Of a stretch of DNA of 64,000 nt, positions 34,824 to 43,059 are shown one piece after another. This DNA comes from Streptomyces sp. HmicA12 (GTDB lineage Bacteria > Actinomycetota > Actinomycetes > Streptomycetales > Streptomycetaceae), in assembly GCF_000373565.1 (NCBI RefSeq), contig NZ_KB891797.1:124001-188000 (forward strand), read 5' to 3'. Below the pieces are notes generated by a model. The model saw only the letters and a list, made by a program, of their open reading frames with translations, made no database searches and was not told where the DNA came from. Both the position numbers and the translations under genes were made by a program. Within the stretch, counting starts at the first letter, position 1, and each line of letters starts with the position of its first letter.

Positions 34824-35152
34824 CCGAGGGCGCTCCCCTCCCAGGTCAGCCCAAGGAGGGGCCGGGCAACTCGGTTACGGGGACGGTCGGTTCGGGGGCC
34901 GTCACCTTCACCGGCTTGCCGTGGGTGGACAGGGGCAGGGTGATGGTCATCCGGACGCCGCCCATGTTCAGGTTTGTGCGGGTGTGGGCGGTGCGGGCCC
35001 GGAGTACACCGGTGGGTCGCTGCCGGTGTACTCCTTTGCCTGGTTCGTCCTGTCCTTGGTGCCGGGCGCCATCCGCCCGGGCGGGGCGGCGTGGCCGAGC
35101 ACGCCCCGGTAGTGCGTGGTGCGGACGCCGCCTACGGTCTCCGGGCGGGCGA
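34824..35152. other. Decayed or non-coding stretch
   Basis: No full gene can be supported. On the minus strand 34846-34950 encodes a 34-codon frame (MTITLPLSTHGKPVKVTAPE...) with good codon bias. On the plus strand about 34985-35112 reads as a hydrophobic protein tail (LPVYSFAWFVLSLVPGAIRP). Both lack plausible upstream portions. I read this as leftovers of former genes beside the XRE/DUF397 pair. Confidence 0.45.
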
Positions 35153-35365
35153 TTACGGGGTGTCGCGCAGGTCGTCGATGAAGGCGGCCCAGGCTGCCGC
35201 CCGCAGCACGAGCTTCGGGCCGTCGGGGGTCTTTGAGTCGCGGACGGGGACGATGCCGGGGTAGTCGTGGGTGACTTCGAGGCAGTCGCTGCCGTCGCCG
35301 GCACTGTATGAGGACTTGTGCCAGTTGGCCGAGGTCAGGTCAGGTTCGCGTTTCGTGATCGCCAT
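35153..35365 (-). CDS. DUF397 protein paired with the XRE regulator
   Basis: 70 residues from ATG 35365. The DUF397 core is present: SANWHKSSYSAGDGSDCLEV, PVRDSKTPDGPKL and WAAFIDDLR. These small proteins are encoded next to XRE/DUF5753 regulators in streptomycetes and act as their partners, analogous to BldB/WhiJ-type and AbaA-type modules affecting development and antibiotics. The start overlaps the regulator's stop by 26 bp. Confidence 0.9.
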   Translation of the reverse strand: MAITKREPDLTSANWHKSSYSAGDGSDCLEVTHDYPGIVPVRDSKTPDGPKLVLRAAAWAAFIDDLRDTP

Positions 35366-36185
35366 GCGCGTAATCCTCCGCCACTGAAGAGATCAGGGCC
35401 AGGGACTTCCTTGGGGTGAGGGCGCTGGCCCGGAGTAGATCGTAGGAGAGTTCCAGGCGGTTGACTGCCGCAGGATCGTCCAACAGCAGTCCTGTTACCG
35501 GGGCTTCGATGAACGCGAGGGGCGGTGCGTCGTCGAAGTACATGAGCTTGAGGGAGCCGTGCGGCGAGGCGTGGCCGCCTGCCGCGAATGGGATGACTTG
35601 GGCGATGATCCGGCGCGTGCGCACCAGGTTGGCGATGTGCTGCAAGTTCTCGGCCATCACGCTGGCGCTGCCGACCGGCCTGCGCAGGACTGCCTCGTCC
35701 AGGACGGCCCACAACTGCGGCTTTGTTGGATGGTCGAGGAGGCGAGTTCGGGACATGCGGGAGGCCAGAAGCTCCTCGATCGCCTGGTCCGGCGCGGTGG
35801 GCTGGTAGTCGAGAAAGACTGCTCGGGCGTAGTCGGAGGTCTGGAGCAGGCCGGGGATCAGCATTGCTCCGTACTGCCTGATCCCGGTTGCCAGGGCCTC
35901 GGCTTCGGCAGCCTCGGCGAAGTACTCCGGGTGCTTCGATTGGTTCGCCTTCGTGCAGTGCCGGACGAAGAAACCCCCGGCCTTCAGGATCTCGTCGAGC
36001 CGTACGGCCATGTCGGGCAGGATGCGTCGCGTCCCCGCCTCCATCTGGCCCACGTAGGACCCGCTGACGAACAACAGCTCTCCCAGGGCCTGTTGGGTCA
36101 GATCCGCTCTCTCCCGGGCATGGCGGAGTTCTTCGCCGATCATGACGCGGCGAGACGAGGGATCGAGGTCCTTCGGTCCTGACAT
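35340..36185 (-). CDS. XRE-family regulator with DUF5753 domain
   Basis: ATG 36185 is chosen because GGGAG lies 9 bp upstream; 281 residues. An N-terminal helix-turn-helix (LRHARERADLTQQALGELLF then VSGSYVGQMEAGTRR) is followed by the DUF5753 sensory domain (IPGLLQTSDYARAVF, EELLASRMSRTRLL, LWAVLDEAVLRRPVGS, HIANLVRTRRIIAQVIPFAA GGH). WhiJ-type regulators share this layout. It forms a bicistronic unit with the DUF397 gene. Streptomycetes carry dozens of such pairs, usually specific to their own partner. Confidence 0.9.
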   Translation of the reverse strand: MSGPKDLDPSSRRVMIGEELRHARERADLTQQALGELLFVSGSYVGQMEAGTRRILPDMAVRLDEILKAGGFFVRHCTKANQSKHPEYFAEAAEAEALATGIRQYGAMLIPGLLQTSDYARAVFLDYQPTAPDQAIEELLASRMSRTRLLDHPTKPQLWAVLDEAVLRRPVGSASVMAENLQHIANLVRTRRIIAQVIPFAAGGHASPHGSLKLMYFDDAPPLAFIEAPVTGLLLDDPAAVNRLELSYDLLRASALTPRKSLALISSVAEDYAHGDHETRT

Positions 36186-36309
36186 GTGCATCAACTCCCG
36201 CATGCAGCAATGCGCTCTGTTGGGCCTGCGCCACTGGAAAGCGTAGAGCCGATCACGTCACGCTGGGTGAGGAAATCGGAACACTCGGTGTGAAGGGTGC
36301 TGGTCGCGA

Positions 36310-36525
36310 ATGGTCGTGCGGGACGCGGAGCGGATTCGGGTGGTCGAGGAGGTCATCGCTCAACTCAGCGCTGAACTGGGTGTGTTGGGGGTGCTGCTGC
36401 CCTCGCTGCGGGTGGATCCGGTGTCGGCGGCGGGGGAGGTGGCGTATCCGCTGGTGGATCTCGGATGCGTCAACCTGGACACGGCGATGCGGCTGGCGTC
36501 CGTACTGCACGGGGTGCGGACGTGA
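36310..36525 (+). CDS. Small hypothetical protein, 71 aa
   Basis: ATG 36310 (MVVRDAERIRVVEEVIAQLS). A helical, acidic soluble protein with no recognisable motif; residues 15-60 are Leu/Val-rich (AELGVLGVLLPSLRVDPVSA). It is divergent from the XRE regulator with a 124-bp gap. Its stop overlaps the next gene by GTGA, which implies a functional pair. Such two-gene units commonly flank XRE-DUF397 loci in streptomycetes, but I know of no assigned function. Confidence 0.65.
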   Translation: MVVRDAERIRVVEEVIAQLSAELGVLGVLLPSLRVDPVSAAGEVAYPLVDLGCVNLDTAMRLASVLHGVRT

Positions 36526-36728
36526 CGAGCGTCGGGGAGTACGTGATCGACGTACGGGACGGACGGGTCGGGCAGGTCATGGGGGCGGAGGGAGGCTACG
36601 TCCAACTCCGGCCGCCCGGCGGGGGAGTGGAGTGGGACTGCCCGCCGGAGGCCGTGACACCCGCGCCGGTGTCGGAGGAGCTGCGGGCGCGGGTGCGGGT
36701 GGTGAACCGGGAGGGGCGGCTGCCCTAG
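36522..36728 (+). CDS. Small hypothetical protein, 68 aa, beta-barrel-like
   Basis: GTG 36522 overlaps the previous stop. The sequence SVGEYVIDVRDGRVGQVMGA EGGYVQLRPPGG resembles an SH3/KOW-like small barrel with a DxRxGRVGxVM turn, as in PRC-barrel or ribosome-associated folds. The tail is basic. Function unknown; coupling to the upstream gene suggests the two proteins work together. It overlaps the convergent CGNR gene by 4 bp at its end. Confidence 0.65.
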   Translation: MTSVGEYVIDVRDGRVGQVMGAEGGYVQLRPPGGGVEWDCPPEAVTPAPVSEELRARVRVVNREGRLP

Positions 36729-37306
36729 GCCCGCTGCGTCTTGCGGGACCGGTACCCCGCCATCTTGGAGCGGGCGCCGCACGTGTCCATCGAGCACCAG
36801 CGGCGGCGGCCCGGGCGGCTCTCGTCGACGTAGAGGAGGGTGCAGTCGGGGGCGGCGCACTCGCGGATCCGGCGGGCGTGGGGGCCGGTGAGGAGCTCGG
36901 CGCCGTCGCGGGCGACCAGGGTCAACAGGTCGCCGGTCAGGCGGAGTTGGGGGCGCTGGAGTGCGGGGCGGCTCTTCGGGCCGAGGGTGAGGCGGGGGCC
37001 CGGCAGGGAGCGGGCCGACCAGTTGCTGATGGTGTCCAGGTCGGCCGGGTCCGGGGCCGAGGGTGCGGAGAAGGCGCGGTGGAGGGCCTCGCGCAGTTCG
37101 CGGGCCTGGGCGAGGGCGCGGGGCGTGACGTCGGTCGACGGCCCGTCGGACAGGCCCGCCTCCCGGCACCAGCGGGACAGGTCGGCGGGGGCGCGCAGCC
37201 GCTCGCACTCGTCCGCGAGTCCGCGCATGCCCAGTGTGGCCGTGAAGTCGACCGAGGTCCTGCCGCCGAACCAGCGGAAGTTCAGGGGGCCTTGGGGCTT
37301 GTCCAT
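36725..37306 (-). CDS. CGNR zinc-finger / ABATE-domain stress regulator
   Basis: ATG 37306 gives 193 residues. An N-terminal ABATE-like domain (FRWFGGRTSVDFTATLGMRG) is followed by the C-terminal CGNR-type zinc finger: CAAPDCTLLYVDESRPGRRR, WCSMDTCGARSKMAGYRSRK, giving four cysteines. Here the usual CGNR tetrapeptide reads CGAR. Members are thought to be transcriptional regulators. A 19-bp palindrome sits 21 bp before the start, which fits autoregulation. Confidence 0.85.
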   Translation of the reverse strand: MDKPQGPLNFRWFGGRTSVDFTATLGMRGLADECERLRAPADLSRWCREAGLSDGPSTDVTPRALAQARELREALHRAFSAPSAPDPADLDTISNWSARSLPGPRLTLGPKSRPALQRPQLRLTGDLLTLVARDGAELLTGPHARRIRECAAPDCTLLYVDESRPGRRRWCSMDTCGARSKMAGYRSRKTQRA

Positions 37307-37326
37307 GATGCGGGCACCGTAGCAGC

Positions 37327-37345
37327 TTACCGGTTTGACCGGTAA
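37327..37345. promoter_or_regulatory. Palindromic operator upstream of the CGNR regulator
   Basis: TTACCGGT-TTG-ACCGGTAA, perfect 8-bp arms with a 3-bp centre, 21 bp upstream of the regulator start. It is too short and symmetric for a terminator and lies where a repressor would block transcription of its own gene. Confidence 0.65.
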
Positions 37346-37348
37346 CAC

Positions 37349-37381
37349 GTGGGGGCCGTTCCGCAGTGGAACGGCCCCCAC
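37349..37381 (-). terminator. Terminator of murQ-murP
   Basis: 14-bp stem (37349-37362 with 37368-37381), loop GCAGT, 21 bp past the stop of the PTS gene. Confidence 0.8.
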
Positions 37382-37401
37382 ATGTGGTCAGGAGTGGTGC
37401 G

Positions 37402-38916
37402 TCAGACCTTCGCCGGTTCCTTCGGGTCCGCCGCGGTCTTCGGGGCCGACGGGCCCTGCTCGGCGTGGGCCTCGGGGGACTCGCCCGCGTCGACGTCCGC
37501 GTTCAGCTCCACCAGCATCTCCTTGGTGAATCCGAAGTAGTACGTCGCGAAGTAGCCGACGATGTAGCCGACCAGCAGGCCGCCCGCGTAGATCGCGATG
37601 TCGATGCCGATGTTGTGGTTGCCGTCGAGCAGCGGGAACAGGGCCCAGCCGGACGGGCCGATCGCGGTGGAACCGACCTGGTAGCCGACCATCGAGAAGA
37701 ACCCGATGAACGCGCCGCCGGCCGCGCCACCGATGCACGCCGTGATGAACGGGCGGCCCAGGGGCAGCGAGACACCGTAGATCAGCGGCTCGCCCACGCC
37801 CAGGAAGCCCGCCGGGAGCGCCGACTTGATGGTCTTGCGCAGCGAGGTGTTGCGCGGCAGGCGCTTGAAGACGGCGATGGCCGAACCGACCTGGCCCGCG
37901 CCCGCCATGGCGAGGATCGGGAGCAGGACCGTGTAGCCCTGCTGCTCGATCAGGGTGGTGTGGATGGGGATCAGGGCCTGGTGCAGGCCCAGCATGACCA
38001 GCGGCAGGAAGAGGCCGCCGAGGATCGCGCCCGCGAAGACGCCCGCGCTGTCCAGGAGCCAGTTGGCCGCCGTGCCGATGCCGGTGGAGATCTCACCCGC
38101 GACGTACATCAGGCCGAAGATCGTGACCAGGCCGGAGACCAGGACCGTGAGGGTCGGGGTGACCAGGACGTCCAGGGACTCCGGGACCCACTTGCGGCAC
38201 CACTTCTCGACGTAGACCGCGAGGATGGCCGCGCCCATCGCGCCCAGCACACCGCCCTGGCCCGGCGAGAGCTTCTCCCCGAACACGGAGATGTTGGCGA
38301 CGCCCGCGTACACGATGATCGAGGCGACCGCGCCGCCCAGGATCGGGGTGCCGCCGAACTCCTTCGCCGCGTTGTAGCCGACGAACACGGCGATCAGCGA
38401 CATGAAGCCCGAGGAGATCGCGGCGAGCGCCGGGGTGACCGTCGGCAGCCAGTGCAGGTTGATCAGCAGGCCGTTGATGCCCGCGACGATGCCGCAGCCG
38501 ATCAGGGCCGGGATCAGCGGCACGAAGATGTTGGCGATCTTGCGCAGGAAGAGCTTGAACGGGGTGTTGTTCTTCGCCTTCTGCGCCGCCTTCATCGCGG
38601 CGCCCTGCGCGGCCAGCTCGTCGGCGGTCTTGGCGGGAGCGGCCGGGGCGGCCGCCTTGCCCTCCTCGACCAGCGTCTCGAACTCGGGGGTCACACGGGC
38701 GACCTTCCCCGGGCCGAGCACGATCTGGTACGTGTCGTCCTCGACCACGCCCATGACATCGGGCAGCGCCTTGAGCGCCTCGTCCTGGACGAGCGAACGG
38801 TCGGCCAGGCCGAGCCGGAGCCGGGTCATGCAGTGGACGACGGAAGTGACGTTCGCCGCGCCGCCGACGAGCGGGAGGATCGCGGCGGCGACGGCGCGGT
38901 TCTTGTTCTCGGTCAT
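37402..38916 (-). CDS. murP: PTS EIIBC permease, probably N-acetylmuramic acid specific
   Basis: 504 residues from ATG 38916. The EIIB domain (1-85) has the phospho-cysteine Cys29 in SVVHCMTRLRLGLAD. A linker leads to the EIIC domain (about 120-480) with about ten membrane helices and the substrate-loop region GVGEPLIYGVSLPLGRPF. There is no EIIA domain, so phosphate must come from a separate EIIA (Crr type). It lies 52 bp after murQ in one operon, supporting MurNAc as substrate; glucose or trehalose specificity is not excluded. Transport yields MurNAc-6-phosphate. Confidence 0.82.
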   Translation of the reverse strand: MTENKNRAVAAAILPLVGGAANVTSVVHCMTRLRLGLADRSLVQDEALKALPDVMGVVEDDTYQIVLGPGKVARVTPEFETLVEEGKAAAPAAPAKTADELAAQGAAMKAAQKAKNNTPFKLFLRKIANIFVPLIPALIGCGIVAGINGLLINLHWLPTVTPALAAISSGFMSLIAVFVGYNAAKEFGGTPILGGAVASIIVYAGVANISVFGEKLSPGQGGVLGAMGAAILAVYVEKWCRKWVPESLDVLVTPTLTVLVSGLVTIFGLMYVAGEISTGIGTAANWLLDSAGVFAGAILGGLFLPLVMLGLHQALIPIHTTLIEQQGYTVLLPILAMAGAGQVGSAIAVFKRLPRNTSLRKTIKSALPAGFLGVGEPLIYGVSLPLGRPFITACIGGAAGGAFIGFFSMVGYQVGSTAIGPSGWALFPLLDGNHNIGIDIAIYAGGLLVGYIVGYFATYYFGFTKEMLVELNADVDAGESPEAHAEQGPSAPKTAADPKEPAKV

Positions 38917-38968
38917 GGTGCGTGGTGCCTTGCTGTGCGGGTGGTGCTGGGGGACGTGAGGGGGAGGG

Positions 38969-39910
38969 TCAGGCGGTGGCGGCTGCCGCGAGGGCCGCGC
39001 GCAGGTGGCCGTTCGACTCGGTCAGGAGGCGGGCGGCGGTGGGGCCGTCGACCTCGCCGAGGACGACCAGGATGGCGTTCTTCACCTCCCCGTCCGTCGC
39101 GGCGAGCGCGGCCTCGATGGCGTCGTCGTCGGCGCCCGTGGCCAGGGAGACGATGCGGCGGGAGCGGGCCCGCAGCTTCTCGTTCGACGCGCGTACGTCG
39201 ACCATGAGGTTCCCGTACGTCTTGCCGAGCCGGATCATGGTGATCGTCGACAGCATGTTCAGGACGAGCTTCTGCGCCGTGCCGGCCTTCAGGCGGGTCG
39301 AGCCGGTGAGCAGCTCGGGGCCGACGACGACCTCGATGCCGTGGTCCGCGGCGGCGGCCAGCGCGCTGTCCGCGTTGCAGGACAGGCCGATGGTGAGCGC
39401 GCCGCGGGTGTTCCTCGCGTGCTCCACCGCGCCGATCGCGTACGGGGTGCGGCCCGAGGCGGAGATGCCGACCACGATGTCGTCGGCCGTCAGGTTCAGC
39501 GCGTCCAGGTCCTCGGCCGCCAGTTCCTTGGAGTCCTCGGCGCCCTCGACCGCGGTGACCATGGCGCTCGGGCCGCCCGCGATCAGGCCGACGACCTCGC
39601 TCGGCTCGGTGTTGAAGGTGGGCGGGCACTCGGACGCGTCCAGCACGCCGAGGCGGCCCGCGGTGCCGGCGCCCGCGTAGATCAGGCGGCCGCCGCGGGC
39701 CATGCGCTCGGCGGTGCCGTCGATCGCCGCGGCGATCTGGGGGAGCTGAGCGGCCACGGCGGTCGGGACCGTGGCGTCCTCGCCATTCATGATCTTGGCG
39801 ATCTCGAGGGTGGGGAGCTGGTCGATCTCGGCGAGCTCGGGGCGGAACGCCTCCGTCGTGAGGGTGGCCAGCTGGGCTCGGAGTTCGGTGTACGTGGCGT
39901 CGGTGGACAT
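38969..39910 (-). CDS. murQ: N-acetylmuramic acid 6-phosphate etherase
   Basis: ATG 39910 gives 313 residues. The SIS fold is evident: GGRLIYAGAGTAGRLGVLDA binds the sugar phosphate, with ECPPTFNTEP, GISASGRTPYAIGAVEHAR and GSTRLKAGTAQKLVLNMLST. Family acid/base residues (Glu in ASECPPTF and later Glu) are kept. It cleaves the lactyl ether of MurNAc-6-P to GlcNAc-6-P and D-lactate, which NagA then uses. Same operon as murP; a repeat element separates it from murR. Confidence 0.94.
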   Translation of the reverse strand: MSTDATYTELRAQLATLTTEAFRPELAEIDQLPTLEIAKIMNGEDATVPTAVAAQLPQIAAAIDGTAERMARGGRLIYAGAGTAGRLGVLDASECPPTFNTEPSEVVGLIAGGPSAMVTAVEGAEDSKELAAEDLDALNLTADDIVVGISASGRTPYAIGAVEHARNTRGALTIGLSCNADSALAAAADHGIEVVVGPELLTGSTRLKAGTAQKLVLNMLSTITMIRLGKTYGNLMVDVRASNEKLRARSRRIVSLATGADDDAIEAALAATDGEVKNAILVVLGEVDGPTAARLLTESNGHLRAALAAAATA

Positions 39911-39980
39911 CGTCGTCTCGGGGCTTTCTGTGCGGGTGGGTGGCGTCTGCCTTGTGCTGTTTCGTTTCCGGCTCACGGCC

Positions 39981-40090
39981 GGTGGGGCTTCTCGCGCAGT
40001 TCCCCGCGCCCCTGAAAGGCCTGCGGCCTTCAGGGGAAGCTGCGCGAAGCGCATGCTTCAGGGGCGCGGGGAACTGCGCGACCAGCCCCC
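39981..40090. repeat. Intergenic repeat family B, copy 4
   Basis: Forward core at 39994-40013 and reverse core at 40060-40079 with GAAAGGCCTGCGGCCTTCAG hairpin and GCATGCTTC between. It occupies the murQ-murR gap on the minus strand. Confidence 0.85.
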
Positions 40091-40115
40091 ACCGGCCGTG
40101 AGCCGGGGACGAGCG

Positions 40116-41045
40116 TCATGACCTGCCACCCCGGGACGTGGCGCGGTGGCGGTGGGCCAGGGCCTCGTAGGACGCGGACAGCGCCGGCGCCGCCGACTCG
40201 TACGTGCGTTGCGCCACGCCCACGAACAGACAGTCCACGACCAGGAGCTGGCTGGTCCGGGAGGACATCGCGGCGGGGCGCAGCTCGCTCTCGCGGGCGA
40301 TGGACGTGGTGAGGATGTGGTCCGCGTACTGCGAGACCGGGGCGTCCGGGCGGCCGGTGATCGCGATCGTCGTCGCGCCGTGCTCGAAGGCGACCCGGAG
40401 GGGTTCGATGACGTCGCTGGTGGTGCCGGAGTGGGTGATGGCGACGGCCACGTCCCCGCTGCGCAGGCTCACCGCGTTGGTGACGGCCAGGTGCGGGTCG
40501 GAGTGCGCGTACGCGACATGACCGATGCGCAGGAGCTTCTGGGCCAGGTCCTGGGCGACGAGGCCGGAGGCGGCCATGCCGTAGATCTCGACGCGGCCCG
40601 CGCCCGCCAGGGCGTTCACGGCGGCGCCGAGCTGCACGGTGTCCAGGCCCGCGGCGGTGTCGGCGAGGGTCTGCTGCTCGTCGTACGCGAGCTTCGCGAC
40701 GACGTCGGCGATCGGGTCGTCGACCGCGATGTCCGCCGTGACGGCCGGGGCGCGGCCCGACTGCTGCTGGGCGGCGAGCCCGGCGAGCGCCAGGCGCAGG
40801 TCGCGGTAGCCGGGGTAGCCGAGGAGGCGGGCGGTGCGGACCACCGTCGCCTCGCTGGTGCCGGTGAGCTCGGCGAGGCCGGTGACGGTCAGCGCGGCGC
40901 AGCCGGCCGGGTCACCGGCGACCGCCTCGGCGACCCGCTGCATGGACCGCGTCATCGACGGGGCCAGGGTGCGCACCTTGGCCGCGAGGGCGGCCGGGGC
41001 GGGCGGCGCGTCGCTGGCGAAACTTTCCTTCACGTCATTGCTCAC
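40116..41045 (-). CDS. murR: RpiR/MurR-family regulator with SIS domain
   Basis: GTG 41045 (VSNDVKESFASDAPPAP) gives 309 residues; the inner GTG 41033 is another candidate. The HTH_6 domain (ALTVTGLAELTGTSEATVVR TARLLGYPGYRDLRLA) precedes a SIS domain (about 150-280; VEIYGMAASGLVAQDLAQKL, VAVAITHSGTTSDVIEPL). The protein should sense MurNAc-6-P and repress murQ-murP. No ribosome binding site is obvious. A near-palindromic GAAAGATATTTTC lies at 41051-41063, just upstream of the start. Confidence 0.85.
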   Translation of the reverse strand: MSNDVKESFASDAPPAPAALAAKVRTLAPSMTRSMQRVAEAVAGDPAGCAALTVTGLAELTGTSEATVVRTARLLGYPGYRDLRLALAGLAAQQQSGRAPAVTADIAVDDPIADVVAKLAYDEQQTLADTAAGLDTVQLGAAVNALAGAGRVEIYGMAASGLVAQDLAQKLLRIGHVAYAHSDPHLAVTNAVSLRSGDVAVAITHSGTTSDVIEPLRVAFEHGATTIAITGRPDAPVSQYADHILTTSIARESELRPAAMSSRTSQLLVVDCLFVGVAQRTYESAAPALSASYEALAHRHRATSRGGRS

Positions 41046-41165
41046 GTAATGAAAGATATTTTCGGGACGGGTGGGGGTCAAGGGTCCTTCGCCCCTGTCG
41101 TGCGGCTCACACGCCCCTGCCGTAGGGCTCACACGCCCCTTGCGCCGCGGGCGCACAATTGGGGG

Positions 41166-41546
41166 ATGGACACCATCAGCCCCCTGGAACAGGCCCTGCA
41201 CGCGGCCCGCGCGCTCGTCCTCGCCGACCTGAAGGCGGTGGACGTCGCCGACGCGGACGTCGTCTCGCTGGTCGAGGAGTCGATCGCGCAGCGGCGCTGG
41301 TGGGTGGAGCAGTGGCCGGAGGGCGTCGAGTTCGTCACCGGGCTCGTGGCGCAGGACGTGAAGGACGGGATCCTGGAGCGGTACGGGCGCTGGCCGCTCT
41401 GCCCGGTCTGCGGCCCGGGGTCCGGCACGGAGGGGCCGCACGCGCTGGACGTCGAGCCGGAGCTGGGGGCCGACCCGCACTGGGTGTGCTCGGAGGCGGG
41501 CGTGGTCGTGGCGCCGGTCGGCTCGCTCGGGACCGTCGCCGGGTGA
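41166..41546 (+). CDS. Hypothetical protein with CPVCG motif, 126 aa
   Basis: ATG 41166 (MDTISPLEQALHAARALVLA). A helical N-terminal half is followed by a short metal-like segment RYGRWPLCPVCGPGSGTEGP and a later Cys in PHWVCSEAGVVVAPVGSL, so three to four ligands might bind zinc. No family is recognised. Its stop overlaps the DUF4031 gene by GTGA, making the two translationally coupled. Confidence 0.72.
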   Translation: MDTISPLEQALHAARALVLADLKAVDVADADVVSLVEESIAQRRWWVEQWPEGVEFVTGLVAQDVKDGILERYGRWPLCPVCGPGSGTEGPHALDVEPELGADPHWVCSEAGVVVAPVGSLGTVAG

Positions 41547-41809
41547 CCCTCTACATCGATCCGCCGGACTGGCCCGGTCACGGCCGCATGTGGTCGCACC
41601 TCGTCAGCGATGTGTCGTACGACGAACTGCACACGTTCGCAAGGGAGTTGGGAGTGCCGGAGCGCGCCTTCGAGCGCGATCACTACGACCTTCCGTCGCA
41701 CCGTTACGCGGACGCGGTGCGGGCCGGGGCCGTGGAGATCGGCTCGAAGGAGCTCGTGCGGCGGCTCACGGACGCCGGGCTGCGGCGGCCGAAGGGGCGG
41801 CCCGCGTAG
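41543..41809 (+). CDS. DUF4031 protein
   Basis: GTG 41543 gives 88 residues: TLYIDPPDWPGHGRMWSHLV SDVSYDELHTFARELGV and ERDHYDLPSHRYADAVRAGA. This is the DUF4031 family, characterised by HGRMWSHLVSD. Function is unknown; the conserved His/Asp residues suggest a metal-binding or hydrolytic site. It overlaps the convergent MFS gene by 44 bp. Confidence 0.85.
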   Translation: MTLYIDPPDWPGHGRMWSHLVSDVSYDELHTFARELGVPERAFERDHYDLPSHRYADAVRAGAVEIGSKELVRRLTDAGLRRPKGRPA

Positions 41810-43007
41810 CGCCGCGGGCCACGACCTTGGAGGCGGTCCTCCGGTGCAGCCGCAGCGACACCGCCGTCAGGGCCAGTGCCGTGACCGTCATCGCGCCGCC
41901 CGCCCAGGCGACGGCCGGGTAGCCGAGGTGGGCGTCGATGACCGTGCCGCCGAGCCAGGGGCCGCCCGTGTTGCCGAGGTTGAACGCGGCCGTCGCGGTG
42001 GCGCCCGCCAGCGTGGGGGCGGCGCCCGCGACGTTGAACATCCGGGCGTTGAGGGCCGGGGCCGTGAAGAAGGCGGACAGGCCGAGCAGGAACGACAGGC
42101 CGACCGCCGCGACCGCGACATGGCCGAGCAGGGCGAGCGCGGCCAGGAAGACCGTCGACGCCGCGGTGCCCGTCAGCAGCACCCCGAAGAGGTGCGCGTC
42201 CGCGACCCGGCCGCCGACCGTCGTGCCGACCAGCGCGCCGACGCCGAACAGGGCCAGCACCGCGGGGACCCAGCCCTCGTCCAGGCCCGCGACGTCCGTC
42301 AGGAACGGGGACAGGTAGCTGAACGCGCAGAAGACGCCGCCCGCCGCCAGCGCCGTCACGGCGATCGACAGCCACACCTGACGGTCCGCGTAGATCGACA
42401 ACTCGCTCTTCAGGCGCGGGCGTTCGGCGGCCAGGGGGATGCGCGGGACGAGCGTGAGGATGCCGACGAGCGCGATCGCCGAGGCCGCGCCGACCGCCCA
42501 GAACGCCGCGCGCCAGCCGAGCCCGTCACCGAGGAAGGCACCGGCCGGGACGCCGAGCACGTTCGCGATCGACAGGCCGCCGATCATGACCGCCATCGCG
42601 CGGGCCCGCTGGTTCATCGGCACCATCGCGATGGCCACCGCCGCGCCGACCGCCCAGAACCCGGCGCAGGCCAGCGCGGACACGACGCGGGACGCGAAGA
42701 GGACCGCGTACGAGGGGGCGAGAGCGCCCGCGATCTGGCCCAGGCCGAACACGGTGATCAGGGCGATGAGCGTGGTGCGGCGCGGCAGGCGCAGCGTCGC
42801 CACCGCGAGCAGCGGGGCGCCCACCACCATGCCGATCGCGAACGCCGAGATCAGCAGGCCGGCCTGCGGGATCGTGACGTCCATGTCGTCGGCGATCGCC
42901 GGGAGCAGCCCGGAGAGCATGAACTCGCTCGTGCCGAGGGCGAAGACACTCAGGCCGAGTATGTAGACGGCCAGGGGCATGGCGGTGCGGGCGGGATTTC
43001 GCGGCAT
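41766..43007 (-). CDS. MFS transporter, Cmx/CmrA-type drug exporter
   Basis: ATG 43007 gives 413 residues (ATG 42980 is another choice). Twelve transmembrane helices begin at LAVYILGLSVFALGTSEFML, with the GTSEFMLSGLLPAIADDMDV motif of the chloramphenicol-resistance (Cmx/CmlR) and arabinose-efflux branch. The motif-A loop is LPRRTTLIALITV. It probably exports a small hydrophobic compound by proton antiport. The 44-bp 3' overlap with DUF4031 on the other strand is a tight convergent end. Confidence 0.86.
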   Translation of the reverse strand: MPRNPARTAMPLAVYILGLSVFALGTSEFMLSGLLPAIADDMDVTIPQAGLLISAFAIGMVVGAPLLAVATLRLPRRTTLIALITVFGLGQIAGALAPSYAVLFASRVVSALACAGFWAVGAAVAIAMVPMNQRARAMAVMIGGLSIANVLGVPAGAFLGDGLGWRAAFWAVGAASAIALVGILTLVPRIPLAAERPRLKSELSIYADRQVWLSIAVTALAAGGVFCAFSYLSPFLTDVAGLDEGWVPAVLALFGVGALVGTTVGGRVADAHLFGVLLTGTAASTVFLAALALLGHVAVAAVGLSFLLGLSAFFTAPALNARMFNVAGAAPTLAGATATAAFNLGNTGGPWLGGTVIDAHLGYPAVAWAGGAMTVTALALTAVSLRLHRRTASKVVARGATRAAPSAAAARRP

Positions 43008-43059
43008 GCAAGGGGCAACCGGGGGATGGGGGGTGGCATTCCCGGCGACCGCCACGCCT

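Noticed and set aside
40990..41063. GAAAC-TTTC at 41019-41027 as a second MurR operator
   Set aside because: It is inside the murR coding start and the arms are only 4 bp, so it is not separable from chance.
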